A stretch of DNA of 61,347 nucleotides. Origin: Pseudomonadota bacterium (GTDB lineage Bacteria > Pseudomonadota > Alphaproteobacteria > Micavibrionales > UBA1664). The notes beneath the pieces were generated by a model. That model was not told the DNA's origin. It ran no database searches and worked only from the letters and a program-made list of their open reading frames with translations. Position numbers and translations under genes: made by a program. Shown here one piece after another: positions 44,695-53,962 of this stretch (its first letter is position 1; every line of letters begins with the position of its first letter). The stretch lies in assembly GCA_009926935.1 (NCBI GenBank), contig RFNZ01000011.1, forward strand, positions 1-61,347, in the 5' to 3' direction.

Positions 44695-45129
44695 ATAGCC
44701 AGCAAAAAACCCGCAGGCGTTAAAATCAAAACCCCTGTTGATACCCTCAAGGATCTGCTGCTTGCGACCCTTGATGACAATAAAGCCGAAGACGTTATCG
44801 TTATCCCGCTTGAAGGCAAATCCGCCATCGCCGACTACATGATTTTGGCCACTGGCCGCTCTTCTCGCCACGTTACGTCGCTTGGCGAACTTTTAGGCGA
44901 CACGCTTCATAAGCATTCGGGCCGCCATGCGCGCTATGAAGGCCGCGAAAACGGCGACTGGGTGCTGACAGATTGCGGGGATATTATTGTCCATCTATTC
45001 CGCGATGAAGTGCGCAGCTTTTATAATCTTGAAAAAATGTGGGCGTATGACGACGAGGCCCTGCCGAAAGCCCCCGCCGCCGCGCGCAAGCCCGCGCCAC
45101 GAAAACGCAAGGTTGCCGCCACGGCATAA
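44695..45129 (+). CDS. rsfS: Ribosomal silencing factor RsfS, apparent ATA start
   Basis: Binds L14 on the 50S subunit and blocks subunit joining. The conserved core runs from TPVDTLKDLLLATLDDNKAEDVIVIPL to SAIADYMILATGRSSRHV and GDIIVHLFRDEVRSFYNLEKMW. The conserved N-terminal half lies before the first ATG (44839), so the gene must start earlier. In frame after the TAG at 44689 there is no ATG, GTG or TTG. ATA at 44695 lies seven bases after GGAG and would give MASKKPAGVKIK. So either ATA is used (as ATT is in infC), or the sequence has an error. CTG at 44755 is less likely. The tail is Ala/Lys-rich. Confidence 0.85.
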   Translation: MASKKPAGVKIKTPVDTLKDLLLATLDDNKAEDVIVIPLEGKSAIADYMILATGRSSRHVTSLGELLGDTLHKHSGRHARYEGRENGDWVLTDCGDIIVHLFRDEVRSFYNLEKMWAYDDEALPKAPAAARKPAPRKRKVAATA

Positions 45130-45175
45130 GCCAATAGCCTTTGCACAACTTTGGCATGCCCGCTAACATCGCGGC

Positions 45176-45616
45176 ATGAAGACCAGTGTCATTGCCGTTG
45201 GAAAAATGAAGGACCGTGCCCAACGTGCCCTTTACGACGAATATGCCGGAAGGCTTAGCCCCACCCCTGCCCTTTTTGAGCTTACGCAGGACGGGCGAGA
45301 CTCCGAAGCCAGACAGATTTTAAAACTGCTCGACGCCGATGCCTTTGTGGTTGTTTTGGACGAGCGCGGAAAGCCGCTGACAAGCCTTGAGTTTGCGAGC
45401 ACCCTCCAGAACGCCATGAACGCCGGAAAATCGCATTTGCAGGTCGTGATTGGCGGGGCGGACGGGCTGACCGACGATGTAAGGCAGCGCGCCAATCTTT
45501 TGCTGGCCTTTGGAAAGCTGACCTGGCCCCACATGCTCGCGCGCATCATGCTTTTGGAGCAGGTTTACCGCGCCAAGCAGATTTTGGCGGGCCACCCGTA
45601 TCATAGGGAGGGCTGA
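45176..45616 (+). CDS. rlmH: 23S rRNA pseudouridine-1915 N3-methyltransferase
   Basis: SPOUT-class methyltransferase of 146 residues. The knot region is visible: LDERGKPLTSLEFA, VVIGGADGL and MLARIMLLEQVYRAKQILAGHPYHREG at the C-terminus, which is diagnostic. It follows rsfS by 46 bp, the usual order. Confidence 0.97.
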   Translation: MKTSVIAVGKMKDRAQRALYDEYAGRLSPTPALFELTQDGRDSEARQILKLLDADAFVVVLDERGKPLTSLEFASTLQNAMNAGKSHLQVVIGGADGLTDDVRQRANLLLAFGKLTWPHMLARIMLLEQVYRAKQILAGHPYHREG

Positions 45617-45618
45617 GC

Positions 45619-46677
45619 TTGCGTTTTGTACTCTTTCTTTTTTTCTGCCTTAGTATCGTAACCGGCCCAGCCTTTGCCCAGAGCCATGAAGATACGCTTG
45701 CGGGCCTGCAGGGCGAGCTTGTGCGGGCTGCGGGGATTATCAGAGGTATCGAGCGGCGCATAGGCGAGCTTGATGCCCATCTTGAATCGCTTTCAGGCAA
45801 AAAGACCAAGCTGGAGGCTGAGTATGCGGAACGACGCTCGCGCATGGCATCAACATTATCGGCCCTGACACGCATGGGGCGCACGCCAAGAGAGGCCGTG
45901 CTCATACGCCCCGGCGGGCCTTTGCAGGCAGCGCGTACGACCATGCTTTTGTCGGCTAGTTTTCCGGTTATTGAGGCTGAGGCTAAGGCCTTTGGCGGAT
46001 TGCTGACCGACCTTGAAAAAACGAGCCGTGAACTGAGCGAAAAATCGGCGCAGGCAAAGGCTGTCCGTGCAGACCTTAGAACACGCCATGCCGATTTAAC
46101 CCGACTTCTCGATGCGCGCTCGGCTGCGACCGGAAACGATACCGCATGGGTGGAAGAAGCCCGCAAAGTAGCCGAACTTGCCCGCGCCGCCCGCACCTTA
46201 CGCGATTTTTTATCGGGGCTTGATACGGGTGATGCCGCCCGTGCCAAGGCCGATGCTTTTTTTGCGGCCCTTCCTGATGATGAGGGACAGATGCCTGTCT
46301 CAGGGATTATCAGGGTTGCATACGGGCAGCGCGATACAATTGGCGCAAAATCGAGCGGAATCAGTATCGAGACGCTCGCGGGATCCCTTGTTGTGGCCCC
46401 CATGGGCGGGATTGTGCGCTATGCCGGCCCTTTCAGGGGTTACGGGAATATCGTCATCATTGCGCACAAGGGGGGTTACCACTCCCTAATCGCGGGTCTG
46501 GATAAAATCAATGTTTCTGAGGGGCAGACGATTGTTTCAGGCGAACCAATCGCTATACTGGAAGACTTAGGCGACGCGAATCCGTCCGCCAGCCCTGTAC
46601 GCAAGACAGTCTATTATGAATTGCGGCAGGGTGGGCATCCGGTGAACCCGTCGCGCAAACTCCCGGGGCTGGGGTAG
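45619..46677 (+). CDS. EnvC-like protein with degenerate LytM (M23) domain
   Basis: Periplasmic activator type: a signal peptide ends AFA, then a long coiled coil (about 25-215) precedes a LytM domain in the last 110 residues (GGIVRYAGPFRGYGNIVIIAHKGGYHSLIAGL). The terminal HxH of active M23 enzymes is replaced by YYELRQGGHPVNP, as in EnvC, which activates amidases rather than cutting. The start is TTG 45619, with GGGAGGG six bases upstream, two bases after the rlmH stop. It precedes ctpA, yibQ-like and rppH, a conserved alphaproteobacterial set. Confidence 0.9.
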   Translation: MRFVLFLFFCLSIVTGPAFAQSHEDTLAGLQGELVRAAGIIRGIERRIGELDAHLESLSGKKTKLEAEYAERRSRMASTLSALTRMGRTPREAVLIRPGGPLQAARTTMLLSASFPVIEAEAKAFGGLLTDLEKTSRELSEKSAQAKAVRADLRTRHADLTRLLDARSAATGNDTAWVEEARKVAELARAARTLRDFLSGLDTGDAARAKADAFFAALPDDEGQMPVSGIIRVAYGQRDTIGAKSSGISIETLAGSLVVAPMGGIVRYAGPFRGYGNIVIIAHKGGYHSLIAGLDKINVSEGQTIVSGEPIAILEDLGDANPSASPVRKTVYYELRQGGHPVNPSRKLPGLG

Positions 46678-46710
46678 TTCTTTCCGGCTTTGGCTTTTTT
46701 CGGACGTCTC

Positions 46711-48180
46711 ATGAAGCCCTTGCGCACACTTATTGCCCTTTCCCTTTTTGCCTTCAGCTTTGCCCTTTTTTCGCCGCCGACCCGCGCGGCCGATGAAGGT
46801 ACCAAGCCTGCCGCACAGGCGGATACTGAAGAAACCTATAAAATGCTGAAGGTTTTTGGCGAGGTGTTTGAGCGCGTGCGTGCCCAGTATGTCGACCAGA
46901 AAACCGATAAAGAACTGATTGAATATGCGATTGGCGGAATGCTTTCTAGCCTTGATCCGCACTCCAGCTATCTCAATGACGAGGGTTTTGAGGATATGAA
47001 AGTCCAGACCCGCGGCAGCTTTGGCGGCCTCGGGATTGAAGTCACGATGGAAAACGGACTTGTTAAAGTTGTCTCACCTATCGATGACACGCCTGCTTTC
47101 AAGGCCGGTGTTAAGTCCGGCGATATGATTACGCATCTTGATAACAAGCCGGTGATCGGGCTTAGCCTTAACGAAGCCGTTGATAAAATGCGCGGCAAGG
47201 TAGGGACCGATATAACCATCACCGTCCGCCGCGAGGGCGTGGCCGAGCCTTTGAAATTTACGATTACGCGTGATGTGATCAGGATCAAATCCGTCCGGTC
47301 ATCTGTTTACGATAATGTTGGTTATATCCGCATCACGACCTTTAACGCCCAGACGGAGCCCGGCCTCAGAGTCGCACTTGAAGACATCAAGAAACAGACG
47401 GGTAAAAACCTGCTTGGGTATGTTGTTGACCTGCGAAACAACCCAGGCGGCCTGCTTGACCAGGCGATTGCGGTTGCAGACGCTTTCCTTGAAAAGGGCG
47501 AGATCGTATCCACACGCGGACGTAACGACACCGACACCAAGCGCGACAATGCGACCGCAGGCGACCTTGCCGACGGCCTGCCTGTTGTGGTCTTGATCAA
47601 CGGTGGTTCGGCCTCGGCTTCCGAGATTGTTGCCGGTGCGCTGCAAGACCATCGCCGCGCTGTTTTGCTTGGAACAAAATCCTTTGGCAAGGGTTCGGTA
47701 CAGACCATTATTTCGCTGCCCAATGATGCCGCTATCCGCCTTACGACGGCGCGGTATTACACGCCATCCGGCAGATCGATCCAAGCTAAGGGCATCGAGC
47801 CTGATATCGTTGTTCCGCAATCTAAACTTGAAAACCTCGAGAGCAGCGAAGGGATCAGTGAAGCGGATCTGCGCGGTGCTCTTGACGGACAGGCCGGCAA
47901 AAAGCACGAAGACGAAAAACCTGCGCCTGAAGCACCGCAGCCCACAAAGCCTGATGAAAAGGATTCCAAGAAAAAGGATGGCGAAACACCGGAAGAGGCC
48001 AAGAAGCCTATTTCCATCGACCACCCAGAGCTTGCTGACGATTATCAGCTGGCGCGTGGCATAGACCTGTTGCGCGGCATATCACTTTACAAAAGCAACG
48101 TTGTACCTGCTGGTGCGCCCGAGCTTGTCAAGGCGGTAACGCCTGATGACCCGGCTGCCACGCCTGCTCCGCGACAGTGA
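46711..48180 (+). CDS. ctpA: Carboxyl-terminal processing protease (S41)
   Basis: Exported serine protease that trims proteins from the C-terminus. The signal peptide is MKPLRTLIALSLFAFSFALF and cleavage follows TRA. A PDZ domain (about 95-165, GGLGIEV to LDNKPVIGL) precedes the protease core with catalytic Ser in GGSASASEIVAGALQDH and Lys in GTKSFGKGSVQT. A Lys/Glu/Pro-rich insert and a helical tail follow. ATG 46711 is chosen; the in-frame TTG at 46690 only adds seven residues. The product is 489 residues. Confidence 0.95.
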   Translation: MKPLRTLIALSLFAFSFALFSPPTRAADEGTKPAAQADTEETYKMLKVFGEVFERVRAQYVDQKTDKELIEYAIGGMLSSLDPHSSYLNDEGFEDMKVQTRGSFGGLGIEVTMENGLVKVVSPIDDTPAFKAGVKSGDMITHLDNKPVIGLSLNEAVDKMRGKVGTDITITVRREGVAEPLKFTITRDVIRIKSVRSSVYDNVGYIRITTFNAQTEPGLRVALEDIKKQTGKNLLGYVVDLRNNPGGLLDQAIAVADAFLEKGEIVSTRGRNDTDTKRDNATAGDLADGLPVVVLINGGSASASEIVAGALQDHRRAVLLGTKSFGKGSVQTIISLPNDAAIRLTTARYYTPSGRSIQAKGIEPDIVVPQSKLENLESSEGISEADLRGALDGQAGKKHEDEKPAPEAPQPTKPDEKDSKKKDGETPEEAKKPISIDHPELADDYQLARGIDLLRGISLYKSNVVPAGAPELVKAVTPDDPAATPAPRQ

Positions 48181-48190
48181 GGCTGCATCC

Positions 48191-49183
48191 ATGCGTGATG
48201 AGGATGATGACGACGATGATGCACAAAAAGGCCCGTCCCTGTTTGCCAAGGGTGCGCGCTTTTTGGTGCAGCGTCCGCTTTTAAGCGGCATCCTTTTTGC
48301 GCTTCTCGGGTTTGCGGCACTTGCGTTTACCCTGCCCGTACCTGAAAAAGCGGCTGATGCCGAGCTAGCCATAGCGGTTAGCAAAGTTGTCACACAGGAG
48401 CATCCAGAGCAGGAGAAACCACCTGAGCAGGAAGCCCGCGAAAGGCAGGCAACGCCGCCTACCGAAGAAACACCGCCGCCTGCCCCCGCCGTGCCTGTTG
48501 TTGCGGATGTTGCCCTATTGATTACGGATGTAGGACTTAACCGCCGCCTTGCCGAAGCTATTGATAAAACCTTGCCGGTTGAGACAACGCTTGCTATTTC
48601 GCCCTATGGATCAGACCCTGCGGCTACGGCCAAAGCGTTTCTGGATACGGGGCGCGATATATGGGTGAATTTATCTGCCCAGAGCACTGAAGCCGGTATT
48701 GACCCAGGGCCTTTGGCTATTAGCGGTGCCTTGAGCAAAAAAGAAAACGTCGATTTTATCAAGAAGCAGCTTGATGCCGTGGGTAGCGGTGCCATTGGCA
48801 TTTTTGTACCCAATGATGCCGATATCACGCTACAGCCCGACTTATGGCGTGATGTTGCCCTTGAGGCCATTGCGTTTAATAAAATGGTTCTCGATGGTAC
48901 GGCTGCCAAAGTTGCGACCGAGCTTTATGTGCAGAAGTCGGAAGCCAAGATCAGCGCGTACCTCAAGACCGATATTGTGATCGACGGCTCGACCCCGCCC
49001 GCAGCCCTAGAGGCTGCGCTTGCCAGCGCCGTTCCCGCCATACTCAAGCTTAAGGAGGCGATTGTGGTCGTGACCCATCCGAACGCCATCGGGGTTGAGA
49101 TTGTCGGCAAATGGGTGGAAGGGCTTGCGGCCAACGGCATCAGGCTTGTGCCTGCATCCAAATTCACAGGTCTTAAGCCGTAG
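48191..49183 (+). CDS. YibQ-like divergent polysaccharide deacetylase (DUF610)
   Basis: A 330-residue protein with an acidic cytoplasmic start (MRDEDDDDDD), a membrane anchor (about 36-56), a Glu/Pro-rich linker and a NodB-like fold from about residue 110 (VALLITDVGLNRRLAEAIDK, ETTLAISPYG). The family usually follows envC and is called divergent polysaccharide deacetylase; enzymatic activity is not established. ATG 48191 has GAGG upstream. An earlier in-frame start (48146) overlaps ctpA. Confidence 0.88.
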   Translation: MRDEDDDDDDAQKGPSLFAKGARFLVQRPLLSGILFALLGFAALAFTLPVPEKAADAELAIAVSKVVTQEHPEQEKPPEQEARERQATPPTEETPPPAPAVPVVADVALLITDVGLNRRLAEAIDKTLPVETTLAISPYGSDPAATAKAFLDTGRDIWVNLSAQSTEAGIDPGPLAISGALSKKENVDFIKKQLDAVGSGAIGIFVPNDADITLQPDLWRDVALEAIAFNKMVLDGTAAKVATELYVQKSEAKISAYLKTDIVIDGSTPPAALEAALASAVPAILKLKEAIVVVTHPNAIGVEIVGKWVEGLAANGIRLVPASKFTGLKP

Positions 49184-49334
49184 TTGTGGGCGCTCAGACG
49201 CCGCGCCGCTCGTCCACTCGCTTTGGGCTTCGCTCGCATCCGAGCAGTTTTTCACGGCGAATAGGTATCCTATTCGCCTAAACAGCTCTGGCTCGCGGGG
49301 CTGCAGTCGCAGCCCTTTGTTGTGGGCGCTCAGA
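49183..49334. repeat. Small palindrome-rich element with 16-bp direct repeats
   Basis: GTTGTGGGCGCTCAGA occurs at 49183-49198 and again at 49319-49334. Between them is a perfect hairpin GGCGAATAGG-TAT-CCTATTCGCC (49256-49278) and a second one GGGCTGC-AGTC-GCAGCCC (49298-49315), which may also work as a terminator. It fills most of the gap between the YibQ-like gene and rppH; no gene is visible there. Confidence 0.7.
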
Positions 49335-49396
49335 ACAATAATAAGGGCAGATTGCAGCCCTTGATTATGTGTGCCAGCACGCCTATCCTCTAGGCC

Positions 49397-49897
49397 ATGA
49401 AAGCCATTGAGGAATTAAAAAAGTTACCGTATCGGCAGTGCGTCGGGATTGTTCTCTTCAACAGACTGGGCCATGTGTTCGTAGGCGAGCGCCTTGATCA
49501 CAAGGGTGCATGGCAGATGCCGCAGGGCGGTATCGATAACGGCGAGACCATCGAGCACGCGGCCATGCGTGAGCTGAAAGAAGAAACGGGCACCGACAAG
49601 GCCGAGATTGTATACGTCTCGGACACTGTTCTGACCTATGAACTTCCCGATCATCTTTTGGGCAAGCTTTGGGGCGGGCGCTATAAAGGCCAAGAGCAGC
49701 GCTGGGTTGCCCTGAAGTTTTTGGGGGAAGACAAAGATATTACACTCTACGACCGCGTACACCCCGAATTTTCAAGCTGGAAATGGGTGCCCCTGCCCGC
49801 CGTATGCGACCTGATCGTACCTTTCAAGCGCGAGACGTATCAATCGGTTGTCGATGAATTCAGGCCGGTTTTGGAGAAATATAGAGACCGAAATTAG
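49397..49897 (+). CDS. rppH: RNA 5' pyrophosphohydrolase
   Basis: Nudix hydrolase of 166 residues that removes pyrophosphate from mRNA 5' ends and starts decay. The Nudix box is GGIDNGETIEHAAMRELKEETG. The N-terminus YRQCVGIVLFNRLGHVFVGER and ELPDHLLGKLWGGRYKGQEQRW fit RppH of alphaproteobacteria. It follows the envC/ctpA/yibQ cluster. Its stop overlaps the convergent small gene by four bases. Confidence 0.95.
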   Translation: MKAIEELKKLPYRQCVGIVLFNRLGHVFVGERLDHKGAWQMPQGGIDNGETIEHAAMRELKEETGTDKAEIVYVSDTVLTYELPDHLLGKLWGGRYKGQEQRWVALKFLGEDKDITLYDRVHPEFSSWKWVPLPAVCDLIVPFKRETYQSVVDEFRPVLEKYRDRN

Positions 49898-50244
49898 AAG
49901 GAACTAATAATCAGCCGCGCTACCGTATTTATTACTCCACGAGAACCTATCTGGCAGTCATAGACTTTATTTGAATACTCATGATATGCTCTATGATACT
50001 CTAAACTGTATTGTTCTTGATCTAATTCGGTTTCGGTATTAAATTTTTTGGCAGCAGCTTCAATACGTGTCGTGCGCTCGAACTCTGCATTAATTGCACA
50101 TGCACTACCTTGTACATGCCCTATTTCGTAGATGACAGGACGAGTAACAAGCAAAGTTGCTATGCTGCCTAATGCCGCCCCACACAGAGCAACGATTATA
50201 AAATCTTGGCGTAGTGTTCTAGGTTTGCTTTTTCTACCGAGCAT
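49894..50244 (-). CDS. Unknown small membrane protein
   Basis: A 116-residue product from ATG 50244 (an in-frame GTG at 50292 would add 16). One membrane helix (FIIVALCGAALGSIATLLV) follows a basic N-terminus, so the rest is probably periplasmic. Two Cys (GSACAINAEF and YDCQIGSRG) could form a disulfide. The stretch looks more AT-rich than its neighbours, suggesting recent arrival. No family recognised. Confidence 0.55.
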   Translation of the reverse strand: MLGRKSKPRTLRQDFIIVALCGAALGSIATLLVTRPVIYEIGHVQGSACAINAEFERTTRIEAAAKKFNTETELDQEQYSLEYHRAYHEYSNKVYDCQIGSRGVINTVARLIISSF

Positions 50245-50314
50245 GGCCGTATATCGATCCGTTTTCGTTGCGCGGAGCGTAAGAGTGGCCACAACTTATG
50301 TCAATACTGATTTG

Positions 50315-51625
50315 TTACGGATTAAGCGGGGACCAGGCTGGGTCAGAAGCATCGCCCGGGGCTTCGAGCTGGCGCTCGTTATAGCCCGTGAGGTCGATTT
50401 TATAGGCTTTGGCCGAGCGGCCGTTGCGGCCCGAGCTCTCTTTGAAGTAGGTCAGATAACGGCCATTGGGTGCCCAGCTTGGACCTTCCACGTGGAAGGA
50501 TGAAACAATAAGGCGCTCGCCCGAACCATCAGGCTTTACAACGCCGATGAAAAACTTGCCGCCCTGCATTTTTGTGAAGGCCACAAGATCGCCGCGCGGC
50601 GACCAGACGGGATTGCCGTAGCGACCATCCGCAAAGGTAATGCGCTGCTGGTTGGAGCCATCGGCGTTCATGGTGTAGAGCTGCTGCTTGCCTGACCTGT
50701 CGGATTCAAAGACGATGCGGCGGCCATCCGGCGAAAAGCTTGCGCCCGTCTCGATGGATGGATTGCTGGTGAGCTGCCTTATCTGACGCGTACGCAGATC
50801 CATGAGGTAGATATCGGTATTGCCGTTGCTGGCAAGTGACATCACAACCGAATTGCCATCCGGCGAAAACCTCGGCGCGAAGCTCATGCCCGGGAAATCG
50901 CCCAAGACTTCCTGCCTGCCCGTATCGATGTTGTAGAGATACACGCGCGGCTTGCCGTTGACGTAGGCCAAATACGTAATTTCCTGCGAGCTTGGCGAGA
51001 AGCGCGGGGTGAGCACCATGTAGCTGCCGTCCGTCAGATATCTGTGATTTGCGCCGTCCTGATCCATGATGGCGAGCCGTTTGACGCGGGCGTTGAACGG
51101 GCCGCTTTCGGCGATATAGACGATGCGGGTATCGAAATACCCCTCCTCGCCCGTTAGTCTTTTAAAGATGCTGTCTGAAATAATATGCGCGATGCGGCGC
51201 CAGTTTTGTGGGGTTGTAGTGTAGGCCATACCGTCCACCTGCACTTCGCCAAACACATCCCACAAACGGAATTCGACACGCAGACGGCCATCCGGCGCTG
51301 CCGTGACCGCGCCCGTTACCAGCGCTTGTGAATTAAGCGGTTTCCAGTCAGAAAAGCGGGGGCCATCGAGCGCGGCCGAGCGCGCATCCTGAATAAACGA
51401 TGTGGGATTGAGCGGGCGGAAAAGACCTGAGCCCTCAAGGTTGTGAGAGATGATATCGGTCATCTGCTGGCCGATGCTGGCGTTGTTGCCATCGCCCGTG
51501 AAGGCTGACAGCGCTATCGGCATAGGTTCGACACGGCCCTGCGTGACCGCGATTTTAAGCTCGGCACAGGCGGGCTCGGCCATAAAAGCCATTAATACAA
51601 ACAGCAGACCTAAAAACTTACGCAT
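50315..51625 (-). CDS. tolB: Tol-Pal periplasmic protein TolB
   Basis: A 436-residue beta-propeller protein of the Tol system, which links outer membrane and peptidoglycan during division. The signal peptide is [21 protein letters not shown]. An N-terminal domain (SFIQDA and [12 protein letters not shown]) precedes WD40-like repeats, each with FSPDG, PRFSPS or SWAPNG motifs. TGGAGA is positioned before ATG 51625. It is downstream of tolA but separated by a repeat at 51664-51752. No pal gene follows. Confidence 0.97.
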   Translation of the reverse strand: MRKFLGLLFVLMAFMAEPACAELKIAVTQGRVEPMPIALSAFTGDGNNASIGQQMTDIISHNLEGSGLFRPLNPTSFIQDARSAALDGPRFSDWKPLNSQALVTGAVTAAPDGRLRVEFRLWDVFGEVQVDGMAYTTTPQNWRRIAHIISDSIFKRLTGEEGYFDTRIVYIAESGPFNARVKRLAIMDQDGANHRYLTDGSYMVLTPRFSPSSQEITYLAYVNGKPRVYLYNIDTGRQEVLGDFPGMSFAPRFSPDGNSVVMSLASNGNTDIYLMDLRTRQIRQLTSNPSIETGASFSPDGRRIVFESDRSGKQQLYTMNADGSNQQRITFADGRYGNPVWSPRGDLVAFTKMQGGKFFIGVVKPDGSGERLIVSSFHVEGPSWAPNGRYLTYFKESSGRNGRSAKAYKIDLTGYNERQLEAPGDASDPAWSPLNP

Positions 51626-51663
51626 GTCGAATCTCCATTAAGGAACCTCATTATAAACAATCC

Positions 51664-51752
51664 GCCATCCCTGCGAAGGCAGGGATCCATCGTAAATCAA
51701 AAAGGTATAGCAGCCCTTCTTTTCTATGGATTCCGGCCTTCGCCGGAATGAC
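51664..51752. repeat. Palindromic interspersed repeat, family A, between tolA and tolB
   Basis: The left arm CATCCCTGCGAAGGCAGGGA and right arm ATTCCGGCCTTCGCCGGAAT show the family structure, with the arms partly diverged from each other. The right arm equals the half copy at 60-91. It separates tolA from tolB. Confidence 0.85.
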
Positions 51753-51766
51753 AACTCTGTAAATTT

Positions 51767-52705
51767 CTAGAACATATCCTTGGGATCGAATCTAACTGTC
51801 ATGGTTTTCCACTGATCGTATTTGCCATCCGGGAGGCTGAGCGGCGTACATGCCGGTGCGCGAAGCGCCCTTAAGGCGCTATCGGCCGCAGCCCTGAAAA
51901 ACGTATCGGAGTTATAGCGCAGTTGGTCTACGACCCGCGCATCCTGAACGGTTTTGGCGGCGGTAACCGTGACCTCGACATCCACCACCAGATCCTGCGC
52001 ATCCCGTGCACCGGGGATGACTGCCCAGCAACCTGCCAGTTGCGCGCGTAGGGCATCCATCTCGGACATGGAAATGCTACTGCCCAAGGGTGCGGGAGCC
52101 GTTAGTTGCGGGGCCTGCCGAGGCGTATCACGCGCCACGCTATCGGGTGTCGGCTGTGCCTCTTCATCGCCCACGAGGTTTTTGAGGACGGAGGAAAACT
52201 GCTCTGCTTCCTCCTCCTTCGGCTTGTCCTCGGGTTTTTCCTTTTTGGCCTCGGCGGGTTTTTTGTCAGGCGCTTTGGCTGGCTTTGGAGCCGGTTTCTT
52301 TTCGGCTACCTCAGCCTTTTTTTCGGGTTTTGGTTTTTCCGTCGGGCGGACTTCCTCGATCTTTTCGCGCTCCGATTTTTGCGGCGTCTCGGATTTTAGA
52401 GGTTTTGGCGTTTCTGTTGCCTTTGGCATGGGCGGCGGTTCATCGGAGACCTTTTCAGGCTCCTTCGGCATTTTTTTGGCAACCGGCGCATCGATGTCGC
52501 TTGAGGCTTTTTCGGAGACGTTCAGGATTTCGACGGCCATCGCCTCTTCAGGGATTTCGATGGGTTTCGAGAAAAAGAAGAACGCACCGGAAAACAGCGC
52601 CACCAAAAAGGCATGCATGATAAGCGATGCCACGAGCGGCGACTTCATGTCGTCGCGTGGATCGCGCTCGTGCGGTGATTGTGCGGCCATAATTGCAGCG
52701 TTCAT
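51767..52705 (-). CDS. tolA: Tol-Pal membrane protein TolA
   Basis: A 312-residue protein: a single N-terminal membrane helix (LVASLIMHAFLVALFSGAFFFF), a long Lys/Pro/Glu-rich domain II (about 60-200) and a C-terminal TonB/TolA-like domain (ALRAQLAGCWAVIPGARDAQD to the end). It transmits energy from TolQR across the periplasm. The start is ATG 52705. Confidence 0.92.
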   Translation of the reverse strand: MNAAIMAAQSPHERDPRDDMKSPLVASLIMHAFLVALFSGAFFFFSKPIEIPEEAMAVEILNVSEKASSDIDAPVAKKMPKEPEKVSDEPPPMPKATETPKPLKSETPQKSEREKIEEVRPTEKPKPEKKAEVAEKKPAPKPAKAPDKKPAEAKKEKPEDKPKEEEAEQFSSVLKNLVGDEEAQPTPDSVARDTPRQAPQLTAPAPLGSSISMSEMDALRAQLAGCWAVIPGARDAQDLVVDVEVTVTAAKTVQDARVVDQLRYNSDTFFRAAADSALRALRAPACTPLSLPDGKYDQWKTMTVRFDPKDMF

Positions 52706-52759
52706 GCCGTTACCCTACCGGGAGATTATGGCCTATTTTGGCTTTTTGTAGGGATTTTT

Positions 52760-53206
52760 TCATTTTGGTGCGGTTACGCCCTGCTGGGTTATGAGGGCGA
52801 TTTTGCCAAAACCCGCGGCGTTGAGCGCGCCCAATGTCGCCATCACTTCCCCGTAATTGAGGGCTTTATCGGCCCGCAGGAAAATGCGGCGGTCCGGGTT
52901 ATCGCGGGTCATTGCGGACAGGAGCTCAAGCAGCCTTTCGCGGCTGACGGGAGTCTCGCCCACGAAAATCTGGCCTGTGCCCGTGAGGCTAACCTCGATC
53001 GGGCCTTGATCATCTTCGTGGATCTGGCCTGCCTCGGATTCAGGGATGTCGACAGGGACGCCTGCCGAGAGCATGGGTGCCGTTGCCATGAAGATGACAA
53101 GCAGGACGAGCATGACATCGACAAGCGGGGTTACGTTGATCTCCGCCCCGACTTTGTGTTTGCCGCGGCTCCCACGCTTGCCGCCTGATGAAACTTTGAA
53201 CGCCAT
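52760..53206 (-). CDS. tolR: Tol-Pal membrane protein TolR
   Basis: A 148-residue ExbD/TolR protein. One membrane helix holds the proton-path Asp in EINVTPLVDVMLVLLVIFM. The periplasmic part ends FGKIALITQQG. The N-terminus is basic and Gly-rich. The gene follows tolQ by two bases. Confidence 0.95.
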   Translation of the reverse strand: MAFKVSSGGKRGSRGKHKVGAEINVTPLVDVMLVLLVIFMATAPMLSAGVPVDIPESEAGQIHEDDQGPIEVSLTGTGQIFVGETPVSRERLLELLSAMTRDNPDRRIFLRADKALNYGEVMATLGALNAAGFGKIALITQQGVTAPK

Positions 53207-53208
53207 TT

Positions 53209-53955
53209 TTACTTCCTGTTTGTCAGGTGGCGGCCCAAGATGGCCGAAAATTCGACAGCGAAGTTTTCAAGGCGGTCGTTGTAGCGGTTGAGGTCACTTG
53301 AAAACTTGTTGTAGGAAATAACCGCAGGGATAGCAGCAGCCAAGCCAATGGCTGTTGCGAACAACGCCTCGGCAATACCTGGTGCCACAACGGCCAGAGA
53401 TGCGTTTTTGGCGCCTGCAATGGCTGTAAACGAGCGCATGATACCCCAGACGGTGCCGAAGAGACCTACGAAAGGCGCGGCCGAGCCGACGTTGGCTAGG
53501 AAAGTCATATTCCGTTCCAGTTTATCCATTTCGCGGCCAATGGTGACGGACATCGAGCGTTCGATACGCTGCTGAAGGTTGGTCATGAGGCCGTCGCCCG
53601 TTGCGTTTTTGGAATCCGCCATGCCCTGACGCCATTCCTCCATGCCCGAGAGAAAAGTTTTGAGGATGGGATCAGGCCGCGACTGACGCACACGCTCGTA
53701 GAGCTTATCCAGTGGTTCGCCTGACCAGAACGCCTCCTCGAATTTGTCGGCACGGCGTTTGGTGGCCTTCATGGTACGGATTTTGTCGAAAATTATCGCC
53801 CATGACCAAACCGAGGCAAAAACCAGCATCAAAATCACCAGCTTGCCTACCAGATCGGCGTGCGCAAAAAGACCGAGTATCGACATATCCTGTGCAACGC
53901 TGCCAGCAAGGGCGACACTATCTACGGCGCGTGCGCCAAGTTCCGTTTGTTCCAT
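53209..53955 (-). CDS. tolQ: Tol-Pal membrane protein TolQ
   Basis: A 248-residue ExbB/TolQ motor protein with three membrane helices; key features are FASVWSWAIIFDK, LANVGSAAPFVGLFGTVWGIMRSF and VAPGIAEALFATAIGLAAAIPAVISYN. With TolR it makes the proton-driven motor. It follows ybgC by seven bases. Confidence 0.97.
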   Translation of the reverse strand: MEQTELGARAVDSVALAGSVAQDMSILGLFAHADLVGKLVILMLVFASVWSWAIIFDKIRTMKATKRRADKFEEAFWSGEPLDKLYERVRQSRPDPILKTFLSGMEEWRQGMADSKNATGDGLMTNLQQRIERSMSVTIGREMDKLERNMTFLANVGSAAPFVGLFGTVWGIMRSFTAIAGAKNASLAVVAPGIAEALFATAIGLAAAIPAVISYNKFSSDLNRYNDRLENFAVEFSAILGRHLTNRK

Positions 53956-53962
53956 ATCCTTT

